DNA from: Spirochaetaceae bacterium
GTDB taxonomy: Bacteria > Spirochaetota > Spirochaetia > Treponematales > Breznakiellaceae
Assembly: GCA_031256815.1 (NCBI GenBank)
Contig: JAIRPU010000080.1
Location: forward strand, 1 to 11,580
Reading direction: 5' to 3'
Length of the DNA stretch: 11,580 bases
The position numbers and the translations under genes were made by a program. Positions 1 through 6,627 of the stretch are shown in pieces (within the stretch, counting starts at the first letter, position 1; every line of letters starts with the position of its first letter). Below the pieces are notes generated by a model. The model did not search any database and was not told where the DNA came from. It saw only the letters and a program-made list of their open reading frames with translations.

Positions 1-384
<384 letters not shown>

Positions 385-2247
385 ATGCCTGCGGCGATTA
401 TATCTGCGGCGCTGTTTTTTGCCGCCGCCGTTTTTGCGCAGGCGCAGACGCACACATCGGTTTCGCTGGAAAACCGCGTGTACTACATCCTTGAACAGGC
501 GGAAGCGCGGGGGCTTTGCAAACCGCTTTCCGGAATCAAGCCGTATAGCCGCGGCGCTATTGTTTCGGCAATAAACGAAATTCTTGCATCCGGCGAAACC
601 AAAAAACTTGGCGGCACGGAGCGTGAAATTCTTGAAGATTACCTAAAAACATTTTCCAAACCGGAGCCTGGCCTTGACTGGATGCGCGGCTCATATTACA
701 ACGAAACCACTATCGGCAAAACCGCCGCGATTATTTCGGCAAATATAGGCGCGAATCTGGAAACAATATTTTCAACAGGTATGTATAATTCTTTTAAACA
801 GAACTACCTTAGCGGCGAGCTTTGGCTGCACCTGTTTGCAAACGGAGATATTGGAACTCATCTTTCTTATGAATTGAGCGGCGAAGGCGGCATATTCCAG
901 GCGCCGCGTCAGTATCTTGGAAAGTACAATACTTACTATAAAGATTTTATCGACGACGTAGACGGCGAGTTTGTAAACCGCGAAATAGATGTTTACAGCG
1001 AACCGCTTTCGTATTTTCCATACACATACAAAAAACGCTGGGACGGCTCGGTGTATTTTTTGCAGGATTTGTCCGGTTTTTCATCGTGGCCGAATACTCT
1101 GGCCGGCGGATATAATCTTACACAGGAATTAACCGCCTCCTTTTTGGAGAACCGGCTTATCGCCCGTCTGGGGCGTTTGCCGCATGAATGGGGCTCCGCT
1201 TCCTTTGGCAGCAGCCTTGTTTTAAACCAGTCGGCGCGTCCTTTTTTTGGCATAGAAGCTGAATTCAGCCCGTTTTCGTGGTTCAGCATTGCTTCAATGA
1301 CGGGCGCTCTTGAATATTACAACATGGATGGCATAAAAACTTCTTCCATGCATTTTCAAAATTTGTTTTCTACAACGATGCTTCAATTTAAATACAAGAA
1401 TTATCTTTTTCTTGATGTAGGTGAGGCGGTAATTTATCCAAAACGCTTTGAATTAGGCTACATTTCTCCAATTACCAACAGTATTTTTTATCAGAATAAT
1501 TCAGGCGATTTTGACAATGTATCGATGAACATAAGCCTTAAAGCGCAGTATCCGGGCATCGGCAATATATGGTTTTCGCTTTTCTGGGACGAGGCATACT
1601 GGGTTCTAAACTTTTATGAACTTGACCGTACGATGATTGCGTTTCAGGGCGGCGCGGTAATTTCATTGCCGTTTTTGTCTTTTACATCGTTAAAAATTTC
1701 TTACACAATGGTAAATCCATACTGTTATACGCATAACCGCAACTACAACCCCTGGTATGGCGATAAAAACATGGAGACATCATATACAAACAATGGGGTT
1801 TGTCTTGGCTATTACCTTCCGCCAAACTCTGACGAACTGCTATTGCGCTTTAAAACCATGCCGGCAAAAAATCTGGCGCTTAATTTGCAGTACCAAATGA
1901 TTCGTCATGGCGCGGACTTTGGCAACAGCGCTGTTGACGGAAGCAACCTGCTCTCCGAACTTGACCCTGAAGGGAGGGAGGGCAGCAAAGATGTCTTAAA
2001 GCGCTTTTTTTTGCATGACGGCGCATATCAATGGATGCACATTATAAAAGCCGGAGCGGAATGGTCGCCCGAAAGAATCCCGTTGACTTTTTTTATGGAA
2101 GCGGGAACGGTTATCTCTTATTTTACCGATATTGAGCAGGGAAAAGCCAACACCGGCAAGGCGTATCCATATTCTATCGTTGATACCGCCGATTATCCAA
2201 AACAAACAAGCCTTATTGTTACACTCGGCGTAAAACTGTTCCCGTAA
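385..2247 (+). CDS. Outer-membrane beta-barrel protein, capsule-assembly Wzi-like
   Basis: From the ATG at 385 the product is 620 residues. It begins with a hydrophobic signal sequence (residues 2-17) and a probable signal peptidase I site, AQA at 18-20. Next comes a short helical region (about 30-90) containing ILEQAEARGLCKPLSG and PYSRGAI, of the kind at the N-terminus of Wzi-family proteins. The rest is rich in alternating aromatic and polar residues, as in outer-membrane barrels. The segment LGRLPHEWGSASFG near residue 262 resembles the Wzi-family Gly-Arg...Trp-Gly motif, and the protein ends GVKLFP with the terminal aromatic common in barrels. Wzi binds capsule polysaccharide at the cell surface; spirochaete relatives are uncharacterised. 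The start is uncertain. The open frame extends back to a TTG at 166, and ATG codons at 229 and 250 are possible. I chose 385 because the signal peptide follows at once, but its ribosome site is weak and the n-region lacks basic residues. No clear terminator follows. Confidence 0.7.
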   Translation: MPAAIISAALFFAAAVFAQAQTHTSVSLENRVYYILEQAEARGLCKPLSGIKPYSRGAIVSAINEILASGETKKLGGTEREILEDYLKTFSKPEPGLDWMRGSYYNETTIGKTAAIISANIGANLETIFSTGMYNSFKQNYLSGELWLHLFANGDIGTHLSYELSGEGGIFQAPRQYLGKYNTYYKDFIDDVDGEFVNREIDVYSEPLSYFPYTYKKRWDGSVYFLQDLSGFSSWPNTLAGGYNLTQELTASFLENRLIARLGRLPHEWGSASFGSSLVLNQSARPFFGIEAEFSPFSWFSIASMTGALEYYNMDGIKTSSMHFQNLFSTTMLQFKYKNYLFLDVGEAVIYPKRFELGYISPITNSIFYQNNSGDFDNVSMNISLKAQYPGIGNIWFSLFWDEAYWVLNFYELDRTMIAFQGGAVISLPFLSFTSLKISYTMVNPYCYTHNRNYNPWYGDKNMETSYTNNGVCLGYYLPPNSDELLLRFKTMPAKNLALNLQYQMIRHGADFGNSAVDGSNLLSELDPEGREGSKDVLKRFFLHDGAYQWMHIIKAGAEWSPERIPLTFFMEAGTVISYFTDIEQGKANTGKAYPYSIVDTADYPKQTSLIVTLGVKLFP

Positions 2248-2269
2248 ACGGCGCGGATTTTATAACCTC

Positions 2270-2336
2270 CGATATATTCGATATAGTTCGATATAGATTT
2301 AAACTTTCGATTAAAACTTTCGATTGAGACTTTCGC
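2270..2336. repeat. Iterated TTCGAT motifs (9-10-bp, then 13-bp tandem units)
   Basis: Three head-to-tail copies of CGATATA occur at 2270-2298 with a period of 9-10. They are followed by CTTTCGATTAAAA (2304-2316), CTTTCGATTGAGA (2317-2329) and a partial CTTTCG (2330-2335). TTCGAT recurs at 2277, 2287, 2306 and 2319, always in the same orientation. The block lies immediately upstream of the putative yedE promoter, where a regulator could bind. A role as operators is inference. Confidence 0.6.
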
Positions 2337-2344
2337 AAGCCCAC

Positions 2345-2397
2345 TGTTTTTTTCAATCTTTATATGATAGAATTATGTTACAAAACAAATAGGAGGA
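2345..2397 (+). promoter_or_regulatory. Candidate promoter and ribosome-binding site of yedE
   Basis: TAGAAT at 2368-2373 (or TATGAT at 2363-2368) could serve as a -10 box. The -35 region is only a T-rich stretch near 2345-2351. The ribosome-binding site AGGAGG at 2391-2396 is strong, lies 5 nt before the ATG at 2402, and fixes that start. Confidence 0.4.
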
Positions 2398-2401
2398 ATA
2401 T

Positions 2402-3469
2402 ATGAAAGAGAAAAAAATGACGGCGCTGTTTGTTATTACAGGCGGCGTTGTAGGACTGTTGGCGGTTGCGCTTACTGTTTTTGGCAACCCCGCCAATATG
2501 GGCGTCTGCGTGGCGTGTTTTATCCGCGATACGGCAGGGGCGCTTGGCCTGCATAGCGCGGCAAATGTGCAGTACATACGTCCGGAAATTCTGGGATTTA
2601 TAGGCGGAGCGTTTTTTCTGTCGCTTATCCGCAGGGAGTTTAAACCGCAGGGCGGCTCTTCACCTCTGCTGCGTTTTTTAATTTCGATGTTCGTTATTAT
2701 AGGGGCGCTTGTGTTTTTAGGCTGCCCGCTGCGGATGCTGCTGCGTCTTGCAGGAGGTGACCTTAACGCGCTTGTGGGGCTTGCAGGTTTTATTGCCGGT
2801 ATTGCGCTTGGCAGTCTTATGTTAAAAAAAGGCTTTTCGCTGGGACGCACCCAGGAACAGCCTGTAGTATCCGGCCTGGTTATGCCGGCGCTGGCCGCTG
2901 CGCTGCTTGCGTTTCTTTTGCTGCGTCCGGCGTTTATCCGCTTTAGCGAAAGCGGCCCGGGCTCTCTCCATGCGCCTGTGTTAATAGCGCTGGCCGCAGG
3001 GCTTATAATTGGCGGTTTTGCCCAGAGCAGCCGTATGTGTATGTCCGGCGGTTTCCGCGACCTTATCCTTATAAAACATTCGGGGCTGCTTGTAATTTAC
3101 GCGGTGGTGTTTATTGCGGCGCTCGCCGGCAACCTTGCCACCGGCAAATTTCACGCCGGCTTTGCAAATCAGCCTATTGCGCACAGCGACTTTTTGTGGA
3201 ACTTCCTCGGCATGGCGCTTGCCGGTTACGGCTCCGTCCTGCTTGGCGGCTGTCCGCTGCGGCAGACGATTATGGCCGGAGAGGGCAATGCGGACGCCGC
3301 TATTTGCGTCCTCGGTCTTGTAGCCGGTGCGGCGCTAAGCCACAACTTTGGTCTTGCCGCCTCTCCGCAAGGCGTTCCGCTTAACGGTAAAATTGCCTGT
3401 GTTATAGGTTTTGGCGTTATTACCTGCATCGCGCTTTTTAACAGCGGGAAGAACGGGGCAAGGGCATAG
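2402..3469 (+). CDS. yedE: YedE-family membrane protein, putative selenium transporter
   Basis: The product is a 355-residue polytopic inner-membrane protein with about ten hydrophobic segments. It is built from two similar halves (YeeE/YedE, DUF395 type). The first half has GNPANMGVCVACFIRD (Cys36, Cys39) and LGCPLRMLLRLAGGD (Cys108). The second has SSRMCMSGGFRDL (Cys213) and LGGCPLRQTIMAGEGN (Cys284). The conserved Cys and GCPLR motifs are typical of the family, whose YeeE branch imports thiosulfate. The length and the NMGVCVACF...RD motif match the branch found with selenium-metabolism genes, annotated as a putative selenium transporter; the substrate has not been shown. The usual partner yedF (TusA-like) is not adjacent. 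The next gene is a D-lactate dehydrogenase 157 bases downstream. The start is supported by AGGAGG 5 nt upstream. Confidence 0.82.
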   Translation: MKEKKMTALFVITGGVVGLLAVALTVFGNPANMGVCVACFIRDTAGALGLHSAANVQYIRPEILGFIGGAFFLSLIRREFKPQGGSSPLLRFLISMFVIIGALVFLGCPLRMLLRLAGGDLNALVGLAGFIAGIALGSLMLKKGFSLGRTQEQPVVSGLVMPALAAALLAFLLLRPAFIRFSESGPGSLHAPVLIALAAGLIIGGFAQSSRMCMSGGFRDLILIKHSGLLVIYAVVFIAALAGNLATGKFHAGFANQPIAHSDFLWNFLGMALAGYGSVLLGGCPLRQTIMAGEGNADAAICVLGLVAGAALSHNFGLAASPQGVPLNGKIACVIGFGVITCIALFNSGKNGARA

Positions 3470-3489
3470 CATTACGTTAAACAATTTTT

Positions 3490-3537
3490 GCGGATTACAA
3501 TATTTGGGGATTTTGTTAAATTCTCATTGTAATCCGC
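3490..3537. other. Perfect 12-bp inverted repeat with a 24-nt loop
   Basis: GCGGATTACAAT (3490-3501) pairs exactly with ATTGTAATCCGC (3526-3537). The repeat begins 20 nt after the yedE stop. No T-run follows the stem on either strand, so it is not a standard intrinsic terminator. It could be a 3'-end stabilising hairpin, a protein-binding inverted repeat or a dispersed palindrome. Confidence 0.6.
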
Positions 3538-3573
3538 TGCAGCCCGCAAAGGGCGCATCCGCCCAAAACGGGT

Positions 3574-3623
3574 TTGATAAACGCGGCGGCTTATCATATC
3601 AATTCAATATAAAATAGAGGAAG
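3574..3623 (+). promoter_or_regulatory. Candidate promoter and ribosome-binding site of the D-LDH gene
   Basis: TTGATA (3574-3579) matches the -35 consensus at five of six positions. TATCAA (3597-3602), 17 nt further on, is a weak -10 box. The imperfect pair TGATAA (3575-3580) and TTATCA (3591-3596) forms a 6-bp inverted repeat across this promoter and might be an operator. The ribosome-binding site AGAGGAAG (3616-3623) precedes the ATG at 3627. Confidence 0.35.
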
Positions 3624-3626
3624 AAT

Positions 3627-4658
3627 ATGAAAACCATCGCTTTTTTTGAAACAAAACCCTACGATAAGGCCAGTTTTGACAAAATAAATGAACAATATGG
3701 CTTTAAAATAAATTACTTTAACGTACGGCTTACACGCGAAACCGCTGTTTTTGCGCATGGAGCGGACGCCGTCTGTGTTTTTGTAAACTCAGGAATAGAC
3801 GCCGAAACGGTTAAGGAACTTGAAAACACAGGCGTAAAACTCATCGCTTTGCGCTGCGCCGGTTTTAACAATATCGACTTAAAAGCGCTGTACGGCAAAA
3901 TACGGGTGGCGCGCGTTCCCGCGTATTCGCCTCATGCCATAGCCGAACACGCCGTAGCGCTTTTGCTCTGCATGACGCGCTATATTCACAAAGCGTATAA
4001 CCGTGTAAGAGAGGGAAACTTTTTGCTTAATGGCTTTACAGGACGTAATTTGAATGGCAAAACCGCCGGTATTGTTGGAACCGGCAAAATCGGTAAAATA
4101 ACCGCGGCAATTTTAAGAGGTTTTGGCATGGAACTTCTAGTCTACGACAAGTTTCCTGACACCGCCTGGGCAGGGCAGCTCGGCGCGGTCTACACCGGTT
4201 TTGAGCAGTTGTGCGCCGGCTCTGATGTAATAAGCCTTCATTCGCCGCTGACTGCCGAAACCAGGCACATGATAAACGAAAAGACTCTTGCGCTTATGAA
4301 GAACGATGCGGTAATTATAAACACAGGACGCGGGGCGTTAATCGATGCAAAAGCGCTATTAAAAGCGCTAAAACACAAAAAGATAGGCGGCGCGGGGCTT
4401 GACGTTTACGAAGAGGAAGAAAACTATTTCTTTGAAGACCGCTCCGGCGAAGCTCTGGAAGACGATATTCTGGCCAGGCTGCTGACCTTTCCGAATGTGC
4501 TTATTACAGGGCATCAGGCGTTTTTGACCGAAGAGGCGCTGGATGCCATCGCCGGTACTACGCTGGAAAACGTCAAGCGTTTTTTTGAATCTTTTGAAAA
4601 GGGGCAGCCGGTAGAACTGGAAAATGAAGTGCGCTGGGAAGCTGAAACAAGCAGATGA
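3627..4658 (+). CDS. ldhA: D-lactate dehydrogenase (D-isomer-specific 2-hydroxyacid dehydrogenase)
   Basis: The 343-residue product is a soluble NAD-dependent enzyme that would reduce pyruvate to D-lactate and regenerate NAD+ in fermentation. The split catalytic domain carries RCAGFNNID (76-84) and VPAYSPHAIAEHAVAL (97-112). The Rossmann domain carries GTGKIG at 151-156 and an NAD-selecting Asp174 (VYDKF). The catalytic triad is complete: Arg235 in NTGRG, Glu264 in VYEEEE, and His296 in TGHQAFLTEEA. These fall at the same residue numbers as in lactobacillar D-LDH (Arg235, Glu264, His296), which supports D-LDH over other family members. The length is normal. It lies between the selenium transporter and the hydrogenase gene on the same strand, with gaps of 157 and 127 bases, so shared transcription is possible but not required. 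Another 2-hydroxyacid substrate remains possible. Confidence 0.9.
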   Translation: MKTIAFFETKPYDKASFDKINEQYGFKINYFNVRLTRETAVFAHGADAVCVFVNSGIDAETVKELENTGVKLIALRCAGFNNIDLKALYGKIRVARVPAYSPHAIAEHAVALLLCMTRYIHKAYNRVREGNFLLNGFTGRNLNGKTAGIVGTGKIGKITAAILRGFGMELLVYDKFPDTAWAGQLGAVYTGFEQLCAGSDVISLHSPLTAETRHMINEKTLALMKNDAVIINTGRGALIDAKALLKALKHKKIGGAGLDVYEEEENYFFEDRSGEALEDDILARLLTFPNVLITGHQAFLTEEALDAIAGTTLENVKRFFESFEKGQPVELENEVRWEAETSR

Positions 4659-4697
4659 GCTGTTTTTAGCCGCGCACGGCGCAAAGCTCCGCATGGC

Positions 4698-4763
4698 TTT
4701 TGCGGCGCAGGATTTTGAGAGTTTATAAGAAGCCGCAAAAATTGCGGCTCTTTAAATATTTTT
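4698..4763 (+). terminator. Terminator-like hairpin with an alternative upstream pairing (possible attenuator)
   Basis: AGCCGCAA (4731-4738) and TTGCGGCT (4742-4749) form an 8-bp stem with a 3-nt loop, followed by a T-rich tail (4750-4763). This would end transcription after the D-LDH gene. Upstream, TTTTGCGGC (4698-4706) can pair over 9 bp with GCCGCAAAA (4732-4740), which would exclude the terminator stem. Mutually exclusive pairings of this kind are typical of attenuators. No leader peptide or known riboswitch is recognised, so the switching role is inference. Confidence 0.5.
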
Positions 4764-4772
4764 AACAAATAG

Positions 4773-4780
4773 AAGGAGGT
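4773..4780 (+). promoter_or_regulatory. Strong ribosome-binding site of the hydrogenase gene
   Basis: AAGGAGGT lies 5 nt before the ATG at 4786. It is a full match to the anti-Shine-Dalgarno sequence and the strongest ribosome-binding site in the window. It sits within 10 nt of the end of the terminator-like tail. Confidence 0.8.
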
Positions 4781-4785
4781 GTATA

Positions 4786-6627
4786 ATGCCTGGTATTGAA
4801 TATCCTATATACACCGAGTATGGAGAGTGCCGCGATTGTTACAAATGCGTCCGGCGCTGCCCTGTTAAGGCTGTGCGGGTGCAAACCGGTCATCCTGAAG
4901 TGCTTACCAAGATGTGCATTTTCTGCGGAAAATGTGTTGTAAGCTGCCCTGCAAAAGCGAAGCGGGCGCGGGACGATGTGGGGCGGGTAAAAAATTTGTT
5001 TGGCGAAGGGCTTAAGGTTTTTGCGTCATTGGCGCCTTCGTTTCCCGCTGAATTTAACTGCACTCCAGGGCAGCTTTCCGGCGCGATTAAACGGCTAGGT
5101 TTTTATGCGGTTTCCGAAACCGCGTTGGGCGCGGATTTTGTCTCGGAAGATATTGTTTCCGCTCTACAGGCGGCGTCCGGCACGCAGGCTGCCAGCGCGC
5201 AGGCGTCCGGCAATTCCGGCACGCAAGCGTCCAGCGCGCAGGCCGCCGCCACTTCCGGCGCGCCGGAGGCAAGCGGGCAAAAACTGTTCCTCTCCTCGGC
5301 CTGCCCCGCGGTTGTGCTTTACATAAAACGCTATGCGCCGGCTTTTGTCCCATACCTAAACGACCGCTCTTCTCCTCTGCTGGCGCACGCATCGCTTCTG
5401 CAAAAACTCTACGGCAAAAAAATAGCGGTTGTGTTTATAGGGCCCTGCGTAGCCAAAAAACGCGAAGCCGACCAGTTTAAGGAAGTTGCCGCCGCACTCA
5501 CCTTTAGCGAGCTAAAACACTGGTTCGACGAAGCAGGCATAAAACCCGAAGAAATAAGCGAAGCCGAAAGCCGCGAAGCGGCCTTTGTCCCGCGCAGGGC
5601 GGCAAAAGGCGCGTTTTATCCGGTTGACGGCGGTATGTTAATTTCGCTTAGAAGAAAACAGGCGGGTTTTTCCAAAACATCGAATATGGTAATTTCCGGA
5701 ATAGACACCATAGCGCAGACGCTTTCAAACAACAACTTTAATAACGCTCATCTTGAAGCGCCGCTTTTTCTTGAGCTGCTTGCCTGTTCGGGAGGCTGTG
5801 TAAACGGCCCATGCATAACGCGGGACGATTCGGCGATACGCCGGCGGGCGCGGCTATTGCGTTATGCCGAATCTGCGGATAAGGCGCTTGACCCAAAAAC
5901 CATAGCCACAAAGGTACCGCTTACCGGTATGCTCACCGCAAAAGAAATGCCGCCGCCGCTCTACCCTGAATCAAAAATCCGCGCCGTACTTGCCGGCCTG
6001 GGAAAATACGATTCCAAAGATGAACTCAACTGTTCGGCCTGCGGATACGAAACCTGCCGCGCCTTTGCGCAGGCAATACTGGAAAAACGCGCCGAAAAAA
6101 CGATGTGCGCCGCTTACACACGCGCTCTTGCCCAGAAAAAGGCCAACGCGCTTATAAAGGCGATACCTTCGGGAATTGTTATTGTAGACAAAAACAGCAA
6201 AATTATTGAATGTAACAGAAACTTTGCCCGTGTTTTGGGCAGCGAAATGGAAGAGCTGTACGAACTAGACCCGGAGTTAAAAGGCATCGACTTGCGCAAA
6301 GTAGCCGGTCTGGGCGATTATTTTGTGGAGGCGTTTCAGGCGGACGCTCAATCGCGCTTCGATTATGATATAAAATATGAGGATAAAATCTTTCATCTGG
6401 GTGTTTATGTGATTGAAAAGGGCGAAACCGTCTGCGGTGTGTTGGAAGATATTACCAAACCCCAAATCCGGCGGGACAAAACGGTTGCATGGGCAAAGAA
6501 AATCATTGAAAAAAACGTTCAGGCGGTGCAAAAAATAGCGTTTCTCCTCGGCGAAAACGCGGCGGAAACAGAATCTATACTTCATTCGATAATCGAATCT
6601 CACACAGGCGGAGGCAAAAAGAAATGA
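4786..6627 (+). CDS. hydS: Putative sensory [FeFe]-hydrogenase with C-terminal PAS domain (HydS-like)
   Basis: The 613-residue cytoplasmic protein has four parts. A two-cluster ferredoxin domain carries Cys15/18/21/25 and Cys44/47/50/54. The hydrogenase domain (about 73-385) has SSACPAV (Cys173), IGPCVAKKRE (Cys221) and LLACSGGCVNGPC (Cys334, Cys338), so all four H-cluster ligands are present. A CxxCGYxxC cluster domain follows (Cys416, 419, 424, 441). A PAS domain lies at about 452-556 (AIPSGIVIVDKNSKIIECN). Catalytic enzymes have TSCCP at the first motif; here the proton-transfer Cys is Ala172, as in Thermotoga maritima HydS. With the PAS domain this indicates sensing of H2 or redox state rather than bulk H2 turnover (group C type). 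An Ala/Ser/Gln-rich insert at about 127-165 lies just before the first motif. The gene overlaps the downstream phosphatase gene by four bases. No maturase, histidine kinase or hydA/B/C gene lies in the window. Confidence 0.88.
   Translation: MPGIEYPIYTEYGECRDCYKCVRRCPVKAVRVQTGHPEVLTKMCIFCGKCVVSCPAKAKRARDDVGRVKNLFGEGLKVFASLAPSFPAEFNCTPGQLSGAIKRLGFYAVSETALGADFVSEDIVSALQAASGTQAASAQASGNSGTQASSAQAAATSGAPEASGQKLFLSSACPAVVLYIKRYAPAFVPYLNDRSSPLLAHASLLQKLYGKKIAVVFIGPCVAKKREADQFKEVAAALTFSELKHWFDEAGIKPEEISEAESREAAFVPRRAAKGAFYPVDGGMLISLRRKQAGFSKTSNMVISGIDTIAQTLSNNNFNNAHLEAPLFLELLACSGGCVNGPCITRDDSAIRRRARLLRYAESADKALDPKTIATKVPLTGMLTAKEMPPPLYPESKIRAVLAGLGKYDSKDELNCSACGYETCRAFAQAILEKRAEKTMCAAYTRALAQKKANALIKAIPSGIVIVDKNSKIIECNRNFARVLGSEMEELYELDPELKGIDLRKVAGLGDYFVEAFQADAQSRFDYDIKYEDKIFHLGVYVIEKGETVCGVLEDITKPQIRRDKTVAWAKKIIEKNVQAVQKIAFLLGENAAETESILHSIIESHTGGGKKK
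5176..5244 (+). repeat. Imperfect 30-bp direct repeat inside the hydrogenase gene
   Basis: Positions 5176-5205 and 5215-5244 match at 26 of 30 bases, with a period of 39. Each unit starts TCCGGCACGCA and ends CCAGCGCGCAGGC, and the 9-base spacer repeats the start of the unit. The repeats encode SGTQAxSAQA and form most of the low-complexity insert in the hydrogenase domain. They suggest recent expansion by slippage or unequal recombination. Confidence 0.8.

Noticed and set aside
2353..2850. 165-codon minus-strand ORF over the start of yedE
   Set aside because: It is antisense to a clear membrane-protein gene; its Pro/Ser-rich product looks like a shadow.
3475..3525. Rex-like redox operator upstream of the D-LDH gene
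   Set aside because: TTAAACAA and TTGTTAAA occur, but they are not reverse complements at the proper spacing.
4656..4658. TGA stop of the D-LDH gene as a selenocysteine codon, given the nearby selenium transporter
   Set aside because: Readthrough would add only about 20 unrelated residues before the next stop, and the enzyme is already full length.
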